From contig NC_045129.1 of assembly GCF_007655135.1 (NCBI RefSeq), positions 5,208,001 to 5,272,000 on the forward strand: a stretch of 64,000 nt of DNA, read 5' to 3'. Shown one piece after another: positions 11,891 to 23,677 of the stretch. The notes under the pieces were generated by a model. It was not told where the DNA came from and searched no databases. It saw only the letters and a list, made by a program, of their open reading frames with translations. A program made the position numbers and the translations under genes. Each line of letters starts with the position of its first letter. The first letter of the stretch is position 1. The stretch is from Punica granatum (Eukaryota; Streptophyta; Magnoliopsida; Myrtales; Lythraceae).

Positions 11891-13329
11891 TGGCGGGTGT
11901 CATGCTCCCCCCGTCTCCTTCCATTCTGTTCACAGATCTCAAGATCGATGTGCTTGCTGATCCACCAAAACTAATAGATCAAATCAAAGTAAGGCATGCA
12001 AATGATACTCAATGACCAATCTGCAAACCACGTATCTGTATGTTTTACGATTTCCAGATTTGGTTTGCTCTTTATGTTATTCACCTCGAAGTTGGCCCAA
12101 CTTTACTGGACAATTTAGTTATCATTCAATGGATTCCCTGCTGTAAAAGGCACAGTCCCAGTTGCTCTTAGCTCATCGGGAGGGAAAATCGAATTACTAA
12201 AAATTTGTCTACATGTATGGGCATTTTTAGGTAATACCTAATAAATTAGGTCACTCGGGTTCCTGATGATATATATCTATTGATATGACAGTTCTTAGCA
12301 TTGGCATCACCTGATAAGGTGTGGGCTTGTCAAGTTTCCCGAGTGATGCTAGTTCGAGATTATTCGTTCATGGTAGCGATTTTGAACCATATTGAGATGG
12401 ACCACCGAACTATTAGCTTTTTAACTAACCAATGTTATTATCGGGATTTTCTTTATTCAATCCAGCGAAGATTATTAAGAAGTGTACATTGTATTATCTA
12501 AGCATGATAATATATATACATCCAATTCCAGAAAACATTATTGAAAGAGTAACTGCATCACATACACCTGATTATGCTGCATTATCGAATACTTAATTGA
12601 TTATCGATAAGCCAATCACATACTAATTTTTGTTGTTGACGTCCTTTTTTTTTTAAAAAAAAAAGGTTAGGCATCTATTTATGAATAAATTATTTCAGGC
12701 CTGTAAAAAATGGAAATAAATATGAGGCTACCTAATTAATTAAATCAGTAATCCCATAACCCCACATGCCCTTTTCGAGGTCTTTGTCCTTTCCAATCAG
12801 TACTCTCTCACATTGCACATAGAAATAAGAGTTACGATATTTATTCGGTCTACCCCTGTACTGTTCGGGAAGGGATTTAAATAAACACAGTTTATTGCAA
12901 AATATAATATAACAGACTAAATTCAAGGGTTTTAGCGTGCAGTTAATTATATTCATTTGGACTCCGAATAGTACACCGTGGCATCGGATAAGCTTCGTGA
13001 GAGTTAATGAATCTCTAATAAACAAGCGCAGAAGATGTTTGAGGGGAGGTCCTCAGTGCATCCGCAAGCACATCGATTGGGGAGCCCAGCACGGGAAATT
13101 TGTGAAAGAACTTATTTATTTAAATATTTGGGTAAATAATGTAGAATAAATAGGATATTAATAATATTAACTATAAAATATTTTTAAAAAATAATTTCAT
13201 AAAAAATAAATATTAATTAAAAAATAATTAGAGAATATTATTGTATTTTTAGTTAATTTGAAAATAAATTAATTTATATTTATTAAAAGTATTTTAACAA
13301 TTATAAAAAATATTTTACTAAATTTATAA
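11891..13329. other. Intergenic, no gene seen
   Basis: Mixed composition near 11890-12000, then AT-rich. Short open frames (12301-12501, 12732-13025) show no family features or splice-supported extension. The stretch from 13130 is almost pure A/T. Confidence 0.4.
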
Positions 13330-13690
13330 AAATAATTTATTATGACTAATAACTTGTCAAGTTATCACAAATTACCCTTAATCATCATGTATTGTGATAA
13401 CTTTAATATATTTTGTGATAATTCCTTATTGAACAAATTATTCTTTAGTTATCATAAGTTGTGATAACCTCATTACATTTCGTGATAACTAGTTATCACT
13501 AGTTGTGATAATCTTAGTATATATGTTGTAATAATCTCAAAACAATAAGTGATAACTTGACAAGTTATCATTAATTGAGTCATGATAATCACGTGTTGTG
13601 ATGACTTTTATTTTGAATAAGTTATCACAAATTTAACTTTGGTTATTATAAATAGCGATAACCTATTTATATTTTGTGATAACTCGCAAA
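13330..13690. repeat. Cluster of GTTATCAC/GTGATAAC motifs in A/T-rich DNA
   Basis: At least a dozen copies of (g)ttatcac or gtgataa(c) occur on both strands within 360 bp. They include the palindromes aacttgtcaagtt (near 13350) and aacttgacaagtt (near 13555). Flanks on both sides exceed about 85% A+T by eye. The motif overlaps the GATA/I-box core (GATAA). The pattern suggests a degenerate short-period repeat or hairpin-rich transposon interior rather than a promoter, because no gene is adjacent. Confidence 0.6.
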
Positions 13691-13854
13691 TATAATTTCC
13701 ACGTTTATATATTTAATTATTAAACCCTTTTTATAATTTTTTTATTTATTAAATATACAAAAAATTATAATAAATTCATAAATAAATTTATTATATATTT
13801 TGATTTATTATTAATATATGAGAAGAAAGAAAAAAGTCACATATTAATACCACC

Positions 13855-14071
13855 AAGGTGGTAGCCCGGCAAGTAATGGACTTTGTCTTCCAAAATGGAA
13901 GTTAAGGGGTTGAAACTCGACATAAACACGAAAGCGCTCTCGTTAGTAGATCCTTATCCTCTACTCTATGGGAGTTATTTTGATTCACTATGCGCTTTGG
14001 TAGGATCATGATAATCTAGGTAGACTATGTCATATCGAGTTTTTTATCTATTGGGGGCGCAAAAAAAAAAA
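13855..14071 (+). mobile_element. tRNA-derived SINE-like unit with A tail
   Basis: A tRNA-like head has a box-A-like ggtggtagcccggcaagtaa and, about 45 bases later, a box-B-like ggggttgaaactc. The unit ends in a run of about 11 A at 14060-14071. Size (about 215 bp), promoter-box spacing and A tail fit a plant SINE. Target duplications were not resolved. Confidence 0.42.
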
Positions 14072-15214
14072 TGAAAGAAAGAAAGAAGGAGGAAAGGAAA
14101 AAGTGGATGGAGGGGTGTGGTTTACCGGGTGAAACCGGCCCCGGAAAGCTCCCGGAGTGGAGCAGCTATAGCCACGAGAGCTCTCTCTCTAGCTTTGCTA
14201 ATAAAGCCATCGTGGCTGTCACATCAAACTCTCATTCCTCATGTCATGTCTTCACGGGTCAAAAGGACGATAGACTTTTATGGGCCTTTCACATTACTAA
14301 TTGTACTAGGAAAAGAGAACCCGGAATTCACGACCGGATAATAACTTGTTAAGTATTATTTGAATAAATTATAAACTGTTCAAATTATTGAATAAATTTA
14401 TTTATATATTTATATCAGTAAATAATGTTATTATTACATTTTTATCATGATTTTATATCATCTTTATGTTGTTGGAATATCTTCTCGAATTATTGACTAT
14501 ATTTCATAAGCCATATATCGCATTTGTATGAGCTATGAAATCCCACATTCGCTGAACTAAAATTTTTAATTTTCAAGGAGTTACAATTTAGATATTTAAG
14601 TTCATTGAATAACAATTTGGAATTAAATGACTACTTTATATGAAGTTTTCAATAACTGAGTAGCTTATGGAATATTAATGATAAGCACTCTATATGTGTG
14701 GATCTAATATCACCTTGAGAAGGTAATTAAGGAAGATTTAATTTGAACATAAGAAGTAAAAGTCCTACATATGTTTTTCAAGGAAGGATGGTAAAATACT
14801 ATCTAGAATAATTCACAAAATTTGAGTGCTCCTCGTAAAAATGAAATTATGATGGTACTCATGATATGGGAAAATCATTAATTAGCAAGTGTTTGATAAA
14901 AGATGAGAGAATACTAATATAAAATTAGAAGATAACTACCTATTTTTGTGTGATTGTATCTTTTTTGCAACGTATGTCATCGTTTTCTTTTCTTTCGTAT
15001 TCTTATTTTAAATGGACGTGATTAGATGATTCCGCATGTAAGAGATACTAGAGATGATGAGAAAGAATAGAAAGATCAGAAATTTCACAAAGAACAAATA
15101 ATACTAATAACTAAAGATAAGAGGGAAGGCCATTTGTCATCCACTACGTTACCATTTCGTGGTAAATCCATCTCAAATTATTTTACTTAAAATTAGATAA
15201 TGTCAATCAACATT
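14072..15214. other. Intergenic, with one GC-richer islet at 14110-14340
   Basis: A GC-richer islet at 14110-14340 has two overlapping plus-strand open frames of 74 and 93 codons. Neither shows recognisable domains or splice-site support. The rest is AT-rich with no gene signal. Confidence 0.35.
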
Positions 15215-15345
15215 GATTGATGTAGGTGGTTCGATATCTCTTCCTCGTAAGTAAGATCTTAGGGTCGAATCTTATGAATATAAAAAAATCCATGAATATT
15301 ATTCTTTCTTGTTAGTGGGCCAATAGGACTCGAACCTATATTAGT
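15215..15345 (+). mobile_element. SINE-like tRNA-related head
   Basis: A box-A-like tgtaggtggttcgatatc is followed about 35 bases later by a box-B-like gggtcgaatcttat, the tRNA-promoter spacing of plant SINEs. An inverted second B-like motif, gactcgaacctat, lies near 15328. No clear 3' tail or target duplication was found. Confidence 0.4.
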
Positions 15346-15483
15346 TTGGACTCATTGAAATTTTTGGATACCATATTCTCGTAGTAGAGCATAAAAACAT
15401 GAAATAACAACGAGAAAAAAAAAACAGTGTTATTGGGATAAAACTCCCAACTCGCCTCCTTGGTGGGATCCAGGAATTTTTAT

Positions 15484-15715
15484 GCCCCGTTTGGATTCAG
15501 AGTTCATTGATTTTAACTTTAACTCAACACACTACACAACAAAAATACACATTTCCCAATTCAAAAATTTTAACTTTAACTTTAACTCAACATACTACAC
15601 AACAAAAACACACGTTTCTCAAGTTAAATTTATAATCACATCTCATTTGTCCTTTTTCACAATTAAAATTAAAATCAAAATCAAAGTAATTTTAACTCTG
15701 AATCCAAACGGCCCC
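15484..15715. mobile_element. MITE, ~230 bp, TIR core CCGTTTGGATTCAGAGTT
   Basis: The left end reads ccccgtttggattcagagtt. The right end on the opposite strand reads ggggccgtttggattcagag. The element is short, AT-rich and non-coding, with internal duplicated segments (actacacaacaaaaacacac twice). This is a miniature inverted-repeat transposable element; the superfamily is uncertain because the target duplication is not clear. Confidence 0.7.
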
Positions 15716-16922
15716 ATTTTAAGATGATGATGATGATGTGGTGGTGTATCTTCCACAAACTCCACCGTACCAATGGTTTAATGTATACATTTTTTTCCTT
15801 CGATCAGAATGTAATGTATACACATTTCTGTTATTGAAAAGGGTTAATATCAAAAAGAAGGGAAAAATAACCAGAATCAAAACTTCCATGTAACTCCACT
15901 GATCAGAGATATTAGAGAGCTCTTGAGGAGAGGTTGAGCGGTTGAGGTCTATCACATTTTTCGAGAAGGCAACTCTTCTACCGATTAATTGGCGAGACAC
16001 TATGATCTAATAGAATTATTTTGCTGTATCCAAACTATTATCTTGCCCTCCTGGTTGGTCTTCATTGTTTTCGAGATCCGCCTCAAGGCATCAGACAGCT
16101 TCTGGTGGGTGATAACCGTGATAATCTTGGGGCCTCCATGCCCGGTTTTGTCTTTTGTATATTTGTTCTTTGTTGTATTAGGCTTTGGTCTCCCTCTTCC
16201 ACTGACAAAAGATTATAACCAAAACCAAAACTTTTTTGAAATTAAAACATGAACTTTCAGAATAACTTTGTTTATAGCCATGTTTAACTTCCGTGAACTT
16301 TTTTGTTATAAAAATAATATTCATACTTTCAAGAAAACAAAAAATAATTTTAAAAATATAAAATGGAAAAAACTTTTAAAAATAAAATATGATTGAAGAG
16401 GAAGCTACATGTAGCTATCCAGGGACGGGGTCGACATGTTCTTCACCGCCGCCAAGGATTTACATAATTGTCATGATAAAGAGATTGAGGACAATATCCT
16501 GACCATGTTGGGCCAATATCGACTCAACGTTCTACCCCACCTAGCCTTTCTCTTTATCCGTGTGAATCATGATATCCCGAAATTTAATTGAGCTCCGACT
16601 AATTTTGTCGAGCCTTTCTATTTTTTTTATATTTTATAGATATTTGTCTAATATTATCATATTTTTAATAATGTTTGAAAAGTTAATGGAAAATTAACGG
16701 AAAAACGGATGGAAAATGGAAAAGTCAACGGAAAACTCACAATTGCTATAAATGAAATGCTTTAATTTCAAATAACTTTTGTATTTTACTATATTTAGGA
16801 CAGAAAAAAGTTGAGGCCCTATGAAAAATATTCACTATCCGTTGTCTAATTCATGGCCAAGGCACCTTCCTAGAAGCCGAAACTTTAGGAATCAAGCATC
16901 TGTAAGTCGTCTCAAAACATTG

Positions 16923-17203
16923 CATATGTATGAATTGATCTTAGTTCAAGTGGCTGATAGTCTTTTTTTTTTTTTCCTGAATAAAAGGTTAGGTCGGGTT
17001 ATTAGCCCGCTGAGGCTGCTCCAATTAAGAAAACCTAACTGTCACGGAATGTTCCTTTCGCCATATGTATGAATTGATCTTAGTTCAAGTGGCTGATAGA
17101 CTCTTTTTTTTTTTCCTCTGAATAAATGGTTAGGTCGGGTTATTAGCCCGCTAAGACTGCTCCAATTAAGAAAACCTAACCGCCACGGAATGTTCCTTTC
17201 GCC
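16923..17203 (+). repeat. Two-copy tandem duplication, 139-bp period
   Basis: The segment from catatgtatgaattgatctt at 16923 to the Pro-codon-like cctttcgc repeats at 17062 with only a few differences, mostly in a T-run. Each copy starts with the SINE-like attgatcttagttcaagtgg and includes ggttaggtcgggttattagc. Junction bases (tcgccata) recur a third time at about 17198, marking the duplication boundary. Confidence 0.85.
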
Positions 17204-17335
17204 ATAGCTCGCTGAGACTTTAGCCCAACTTGATCACCGTAACCCCATCAACACACTAGTAAATTAAGTCCAAAGCCACTGGATCAAGTATTATGGGCCG
17301 ACCATTGCCATTCCATAATACATCTACATAGTGGC

Positions 17336-17735
17336 GAGTTATACGTCCTCAATGAGATTCGAACTCATGATGTTCAAGTGGAGCGCTTGATGCTTAATCA
17401 CTAGGAGTGTGTTTGGATTTAGAGTTAAGTTGAGTTGAGTTTTGGTTTTAATTGGTTTGTAATGATTGTATTGTTGAATTATGAGAAAAAGTGTGAAAAA
17501 GTAATAAATAATTGAGAGAAAGTAATGATTAAGTAATGATTGTGTTGTTAAATTGTGAAAAAATGATAAATAGTTGAGAGAATTTAATATTAAAAATTGA
17601 ATTGAATAGTTAAAAAAATTTAAAAAATGAAAAAAAAGTAATGATTGTGATATTGAATTGAATATAAGTGGAGTTGAGTTGAACATTTTTTAAAAAAAAA
17701 ACACACTCTAGATCACCGTGCTGGTGGCAGTGGTA
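17336..17735 (-). mobile_element. tRNA-derived SINE head interrupted by a MITE
   Basis: On the minus strand the right part (ccaccagcacggtgatctag) and the left part (tgattaagcatcaagcgctc, then gagttcgaatctc) join into a plant SINE head. It has a good box A across the junction and a near-perfect box B. The two halves are separated by the MITE at 17405-17708, so the SINE was there first. Confidence 0.65.
17405..17708. mobile_element. Harbinger-like MITE (304 bp) with TAG target duplication
   Basis: Ends GAGTGTGTTT (left) and AAACACACTC (right) are inverted repeats. TAG flanks both sides (17402-17404 and 17709-17711). A 3-bp target duplication with short TIRs and an AT-rich interior is typical of PIF/Harbinger (Tourist-like) MITEs, although TAG departs from the usual TWA. 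A related copy lies in the opposite orientation at 56598-56908. Confidence 0.75.
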
Positions 17736-17870
17736 GTGGCCCATAGACTTATTTTACTGGTTTTACGCATATAAAACCAGTCTTGCGTGCTCAAAACTGG
17801 CACCTTCCATTCGATGCAAACTTATAGAAGACCTGTAAATTAATAGTGCCATAAAAAAAAAAAAGAGTGG

Positions 17871-17878
17871 TATATAAA
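17871..17878 (+). promoter_or_regulatory. TATA box of the LRR receptor kinase
   Basis: TATATAAA lies 50 bp upstream of the chosen ATG (17921). A start site about 30 bp downstream would leave a short 5' leader and would exclude a GTG-initiated extension at 17867. Confidence 0.6.
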
Positions 17879-17920
17879 CCACATGTAATGGGACGAATGA
17901 TCAAAGGGGAGTGTGCAAAG

Positions 17921-20900
17921 ATGGACTCAACAAGCTTTGTCAACATCACTCCTTACACACTCATCTTCCACCTTTGCCTTGCTCTTTGTTTCATCTCCAG
18001 CTCCCACTCGGCCACTAAACTCAGCCCCGACTCCGACAAGGAAGCTCTGCTTAGACTGAAGAGCGACATATCTCAGGACCCATTTGGAGCGTTGAGTCGA
18101 TGGAACCATTCTGCCCATTTATGCAGCTGGGACGGCGTGCTCTGCGGCCGCCGACATGGGAGGGTCATTGCAATCGACCTCGAAGCCCGAAACTTGGTAA
18201 ATGCCTTTTTAGCTTATACATCTGCATATGTACATAATTTTGTCGTCATGACATGCTCTTAGAATTTGTTCAAAATATTGCAATCTGATATGATGGTCTG
18301 TCTAATCCCATACTGAATTTTCAAGTCCTGTTCTGTTCGCCCCCGCTTTTTGTACAGACAGGAACAATATCGCCTTACATTGGGAACTTGTCCTTCCTAA
18401 GAAGCATCAATCTCAGGAACAACTTCTTCCACGCCGAAATTCCCCGAGAAATTGGTAGACTGTTTCGGCTCCAATCTTTGGGGTTAACTCTGAACCTCCT
18501 GCAGGTACGGTTCACTTGCCATTCGTTTCATGAATACTAGTTTCATTCTGCAAAGAGTGAGGTTTCCTTGTCAAAGTTCTTTCAAGATACATGTACTTAT
18601 TTTCCGTTGCCGTCACCAATAGGGGAATATCCCGGTCGAACTAGGTAACTGCTCTAGACTCATAATCCTCGACTTGGTCGTCAACAACCTCGAAGGTACC
18701 ATCCCCGAAGAGATCGGTAGGCTCTTGAGGCTAAGGGGACTGGGCCTGGCTGTGAACAACCTTACTGGTGTAATCCCCAGATCATTCTCAAACCTGACAT
18801 CTCTGAAGCAGCTATCCCTGTCAGAGAACACCCTCAGTGGGGATATACCCAGTGACCTCGGCAACCTAAAGAAGCTTGAAATGTTCCAAGTCGCAGCAAA
18901 CCGGTTCCTGACAGGCACAATCCCTCCCCAGCTTTTCAATATCTCCTCCATGGACTACTTCTCCGTCTCCCAGAACCAACTTTTGGGGGAAATCCCGCAG
19001 GATATCGGGTTCTCTCTCCCGAATGTCCGGATGCTCCTCCTTGGCGGTAACAAGTTCACCGGTCGTATCCCAGTGTCAATAGCCAATGCTACGAAGCTTG
19101 AGTGGCTGTTTGTGAGTAATAGCAATCTTGCAGGCTCAGTGCCAACCAATTTGGGGAACTTGAAGAATCTCGTGAAATTAAATCTTGGGATGAATAATCT
19201 AGGAACTGGAAACAGAACCGACCTCGACTTTCTGTATTCGTTAGTGAACTGTACGAGTCTAGAGGTTCTTGCCTTCAATAACAACAGTCTAAGCGGTGTT
19301 TTGCCTGGCCATATAATAGCTAACCTTTCGATCCAACTTAACTATTTGCTCATGGGAGGAAATAGGATATTGGGCCAAATCCCGAGCGAGATCAGCAAGC
19401 TCGAGAATTTGTTGATGATTGGGATGGAGAAAAACTTGTTCACAGGGAGCATTCCTAGTTCTATTGGGTACCTGAAACATTTACAAGTTTTGTCAATATT
19501 CGGGAACAGGTTCTCTGGGAAAATTCCAGAGTCTCTTGGGAATTTGAGTTCTCTTATAGAGCTCGGTCTAGACGAGAACGATCTTCAGGGAAGCATACCT
19601 TCAAGCTTAGGGGACTGTTTGCACTTGCAGAGGCTCAGCCTATCTCAAAACAGCCTCTCTGGGTCCATTCCTAGACAGATCATCGGCCTTTCTTCATTGT
19701 CCGATTGGCTGGATCTATCCGTAAACAAATTAACTGGTCCAATTCCCATTGAAATCGGGAATCTCAGAAACTTAAGACTCCTAGACTTGTCAGACAATGA
19801 CTTATCAGGTGAGATCCCAAGTTCGATAGAGAGTTGTGATAGCCTGGAGGTCTTGTATCTAAGTAGGAATTCCTTTCAGGGTTCTATCCCTTCCTCATTA
19901 AAGTACATCAAGGGCATTCAAGAAATCGATCTCTCTCAGAACAACTTCACGGGAAGAATCCCGGACTTTTTGGGCTCCTTGCGCTTCTTAAGAGTATTAA
20001 ACATCTCTTTCAATAATCTTGAGGGTGAAGTCCCCAACGAAGGGATTTTCAGGAATGCAAGCGAGATCTCACTTTCTGGGAATGACAAGCTTTGCGGAGG
20101 AAATCCAAGAATGGGTTTACATCGTTGCCAATCGGCAAGCCATTCGAAGAAACTATGGCAGCGTTTACATTTCAGGATAATAATCATAACCCTTTGCATT
20201 GTTGCTTCCTTGGCCTCTCTAGCTTTCATTCTCATTTTCACCAAGAGAAAGAAGGCAAAGCAAACGACAGTGGAAAGTCCTTCCTTGGAGGACAGGTTAC
20301 AGAAGATTTCTTATTTGGAACTGTTCCAAATAACAGATGGGTTCTCCTCGGACAATCTCATTGGTACTGGGAGTTATGGTTCTGTGTATAAAGGCTGCCT
20401 GGGCCCTGAAAATGCCCTTGTAGCCGTGAAAGTCCTCGATCTTCAGCAGAAGGGGGCCACGAAGAGCTTTATAGCTGAATGCGAAGCTTTAAGGAACATT
20501 CGTCACCGGAATCTCGTCAAAGTTATCACTTGTTGCTCAAGCATTGATTCTGCGAGGAATGACTTCAAGGCGCTGGTATATGAGTTCATGCCCAATAGTA
20601 GCCTTGAGAAGTGGTTGCATGGAAGTGGCGCCAGAAATTTGAATTTCCGAGAGAGGCTTAGGATTACAGTCGATGTAGCTCATGCATTGGATTATCTTCA
20701 CAACCACGTGTATCCTCCAGTGGTTCACTGTGATCTAAAGCCAAGCAATATTCTTCTCGATGAGGAAATGGTGGCTCGAGTTGGGGACTTTGGTTTGGCA
20801 AAGCTCCTCTATGACAGGAACATGGAGGTGATCCAATCGAGCTTGAGCACTAATGCCTTTAGGGGAACAATCGGATACGTGGCTCCAGGTAGTTCACTTA

Positions 20901-21457
20901 TGACTTATCTTCATAGCAATTTGATTGTAGAGATAAATCAGCTGCTAATGTTTGTCTTTTCCTATTGATGTATCTGATTGTTAAAGAAATAGCAAATCCG
21001 AGCTCTCATTTATTTCCTAGGAAACCAGGAAGCTATAAACAGAAGGGGCTATTTTTCTGATGCAGAATATGGACTTGCTGGCGAGGTCTCAACATGGGGA
21101 GACATGTACAGCTTTGGGATCCTGTTGCTCGAGATGTTCACTGGGAAGAGACCAACGGCTGAGATGTTCACAGAAGACCTGAGCCTCCACAGCTTCGTAG
21201 AGAGGGCAATTCCAGAGAGAGTGGCCGAGGTGACTGACCCAGTCCTCCTTGAGGAAGTGCTCGAGAATCACCAAGAGAACGGCAGGGAAAATTCTCAGTG
21301 GAGATCTCAGAGCAAATATGAAGAAGCACTGATTATGGTGTTCAAGATCGGCGTCTTGTGTTATAAGGAATTGCCCGGGGAGAGGATGGACATGAAGGAA
21401 GCTGTAGTGAAGCTGCAGTCAGTTAGGGATATGATTGGTGGCAATTTATTGCAATAA
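17921..21457 (+). CDS. LRR-XII (EFR/XA21-like) receptor kinase, complete, four exons
   Basis: Exons: 17921-18196, 18358-18504, 18623-20888 and 21066-21457, all bounded by GT-AG, total 1027 codons (1026 aa). Residues 1 to about 30 form a signal peptide, followed by an LRRNT_2 cap (DKEALLRLKSDI...CSWDGVLCG). About 20 extracellular LRRs with the GxIP plant signature come next, then a membrane span near residues 660-682 and a cytosolic Ser/Thr kinase. The kinase shows the glycine loop GTGSYGSVYKG (~720), VAVK, HCDLKPSN (~842), DFG (~863) and GTIGYVAPE, the last spanning the third intron. Cys before the catalytic Asp makes it non-RD, as in EFR and XA21 immune receptors, so a role in sensing a microbial or peptide ligand at the plasma membrane is likely; the ligand is unknown. 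The two N-terminal introns fall at LRR boundaries, in addition to the family's usual kinase-domain intron. No frame breaks are seen, so it looks functional. Confidence 0.95.
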
Positions 21458-22025
21458 ATAGAATATGGCTTTTCTACTTGGAATAGATTTCATCAGTTGC
21501 CAGGAGAGAAGTAAACTGTAATAAAATTATTAGGAATATTCCTAATACAAATAGAATGATTGTTGCCATCGGTCTTTCCGAACTTAGCATTACTTGTATA
21601 TGTATCAGCATGGACACAAGTTTATTTCAGGATGAAAATATGGTGAAATTCAGTTCAATGATCTCTGAGAACAAGAACTATATGATCCTTAATGCTGCAG
21701 TCATGTTAAGGGCAGTGGTGTGCTTCTAATTCTGGTTTTTCCAGCACTTTCTTCTCCCAGTCTCTGCTGAACATGATATCTTTTTTAGGCTGGACGAATC
21801 TCTTTCCCTTAACCAGGTCTTTGTTGTCCAATTGAATCAAAGGTCATTGGTTGTTACGAGTTCCTCAATGAGCAACTGCCGTGATTGGCCTGATCTGGAA
21901 CTGCCTGATTTAGGGCAGTTCATGGGCTCAAGGAATTGTCTTACCTTTTAGCCCGACAACTTATGAGTCGAGCAAAAGAATTTCCTCTCTCATTTCTCTA
22001 GCTTCATCTACTTGATCCTTGACAA
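21458..22025. other. Convergent intergenic/3' UTR spacer
   Basis: It lies between the receptor kinase stop and the hydrolase stop and probably holds both 3' UTRs. It contains a 46-codon minus-strand open stretch (21706-21843, reading ...KGKRFVQPKKDIMFSRDW...) with protein-like composition but no ATG at its start and no recognised family. Confidence 0.4.
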
Positions 22026-23677
22026 TCATTCCCCTAAGATGAAGGATTCTATCAAGTCATTCAGGTGTCCAGGAGCCTCGATGTTTACAGCATGACCAGC
22101 ATCCTTGATGATCTCGAGCCTTGACTTTGGCCCTAAATGCCTGTCAAATGGATGGTAGCTTCTAATAATCAATACGGATCAAACGAATTCCATAGAAAAA
22201 GAAACTTGGTGTGGGAACAGGCGTAAGCTCTTACTTTTTAAGATGATGGGCAAAGCTTACTGGGAAGACCTCGTCCTGATCTCCCCATACAAGCAGTGTC
22301 TCCTACAATCCACGAAGGCAACCTCAATACTTAATGGAAATGAATTCCGAGCATAATTCGAAGCTCTCAATTCTATGATTATGTCATTACCTGAGTTAAC
22401 ACCGAGGGATCCTTTTCTGCTGATCCAGAGAGCAAGTGTTCTGCTAACTCTGACTTCTCTGTCCGGTGTTCGTTGCACATTACCTGTGATACACACAAAT
22501 CCAAAAGTTAAATAACAAATTATGTCTGCCCTTATCGACTCAGTTGCTTGAAGATCAGTGTCGGTTGGTTGTTTTCTAATGCGAGCTGAATCACTGGAAT
22601 ATTTTTTGTGCCCCTGATGCTCTACTTGAACGCCATCACACACGACTCAGTTTGCTTTGGATATTCCTAGGCAGAGCTCATAAGAGTTTTCAGCTTCGGG
22701 GCAATGAACAATTGGAGTGACTTATAACTCACCTCAATGAACTCCCGAAGGAAGAAGTCAGGAACCCACTTGAACGGATCGTACTTATAAAGCGACAGGT
22801 CTATTAGGGTCCGCAGGTCCCGCGGATTATTGGGAAGGAGGAGCTCCAATGGATCCCTCCCAATCTTCCTGAGTTGCTTACTCTTCTGCTCCTCCGTGCA
22901 CCCGATCCCGCTACTCACAATGATGATCTTCTCCACCTCATCCGGGTACATCTTAGCCATCCGGTAGCCCACGAATCCCCCGTAACTGATAGCATAAACA
23001 GAGAATTTCCCCACACCCATTCTCTTCAACGCTTCAACAATGCACCTCGCTTGGAACTCATAGGTCCGATCCGTGCACTTCGTGCTGGACTTGCCGAAGA
23101 AGAGCAAATCTGATTTTTCATAAAAGACGTTGACATGAAATTGTATATCATACAAGCGAATCTTAAAATACAGTAACTCCTAAGCGGACCGTCATTTATT
23201 CAATAATAAAATCCCATGGAAATCCAGTTTTGTGGATTAGTGAAATAAAAAAATTACCCTCTCAAACATTATTCAGACCACGCATCACAAGTTACATGCA
23301 CTCTTAATACTAATAAGAAATTGAATCCCCTATCGTTATTATTAATTACCAGGAATGAAGAGATTGAAGCTGCGGGAGAGGGGGCCCACCTGGGCCAGGA
23401 ACTGCCACTGGGAGTTCCCGCCGTAGCCGTGTATGGGGATGAGTACGGGCTTCCCAATCCGGCGGTGTAGCGGTACCCAGAAGCTCACGGTGGTCTCGCG
23501 GTCGATGTCCACCGTGCATGGGCAGAGCCCGCACCACCACCAGAAGTAGAGTGACAGGACCGCGTCAACGAGGGCAACCAACAATTGGGCCCTGTGGAGG
23601 TTCAGGAGAATGGAGATAAGGTTCTTGAAGAAGGCGAGAATGAGGGAGATGGACAAGAGCTTCTCCATGGAAGCCAT
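22026..23677 (-). CDS. Alpha/beta-hydrolase fold protein, five exons
   Basis: Exons on the minus strand: 23677-23350, 23109-22733, 22483-22391, 22302-22235 and 22140-22026. Together they are 981 bp, giving 326 aa with all junctions GT-AG and in frame. The N-terminus is hydrophobic (residues about 7-26 and 31-49), suggesting membrane association. Oxyanion-hole HG lies at 83-84 (PIHGYGG). The nucleophile Ser151 sits in AISYGG, a slightly relaxed GxSxG elbow with Ala in place of the first Gly. The acidic residue is probably Asp276 (WGDQDEVF) and the His is 305 (DAGHAVNIE). This is the plant family annotated as uncharacterised alpha/beta hydrolases or 2-hydroxymuconate-semialdehyde-hydrolase-like; the true substrate is unknown. 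It is convergent with the receptor kinase, with 568 bp between stop codons. A weakly supported alternative is to end exon 4 at 22261, but only the longer exon keeps the frame into exon 5. Confidence 0.9.

Noticed and set aside
13855..13930. Possible tRNA gene
   Set aside because: Box A and B resemblance only. It does not fold into a cloverleaf with matching acceptor stem, and the A tail fits a SINE better.
18613..19480. Minus-strand frames opposite the receptor kinase
   Set aside because: Shadows of a well-supported plus-strand gene with full domain order.
22235..22261. Shorter exon 4 of the hydrolase (donor at 22260)
   Set aside because: GTAAGC is a good donor, but it puts exon 5 out of frame, while the GTAAGA donor at 22234 keeps the family sequence intact.
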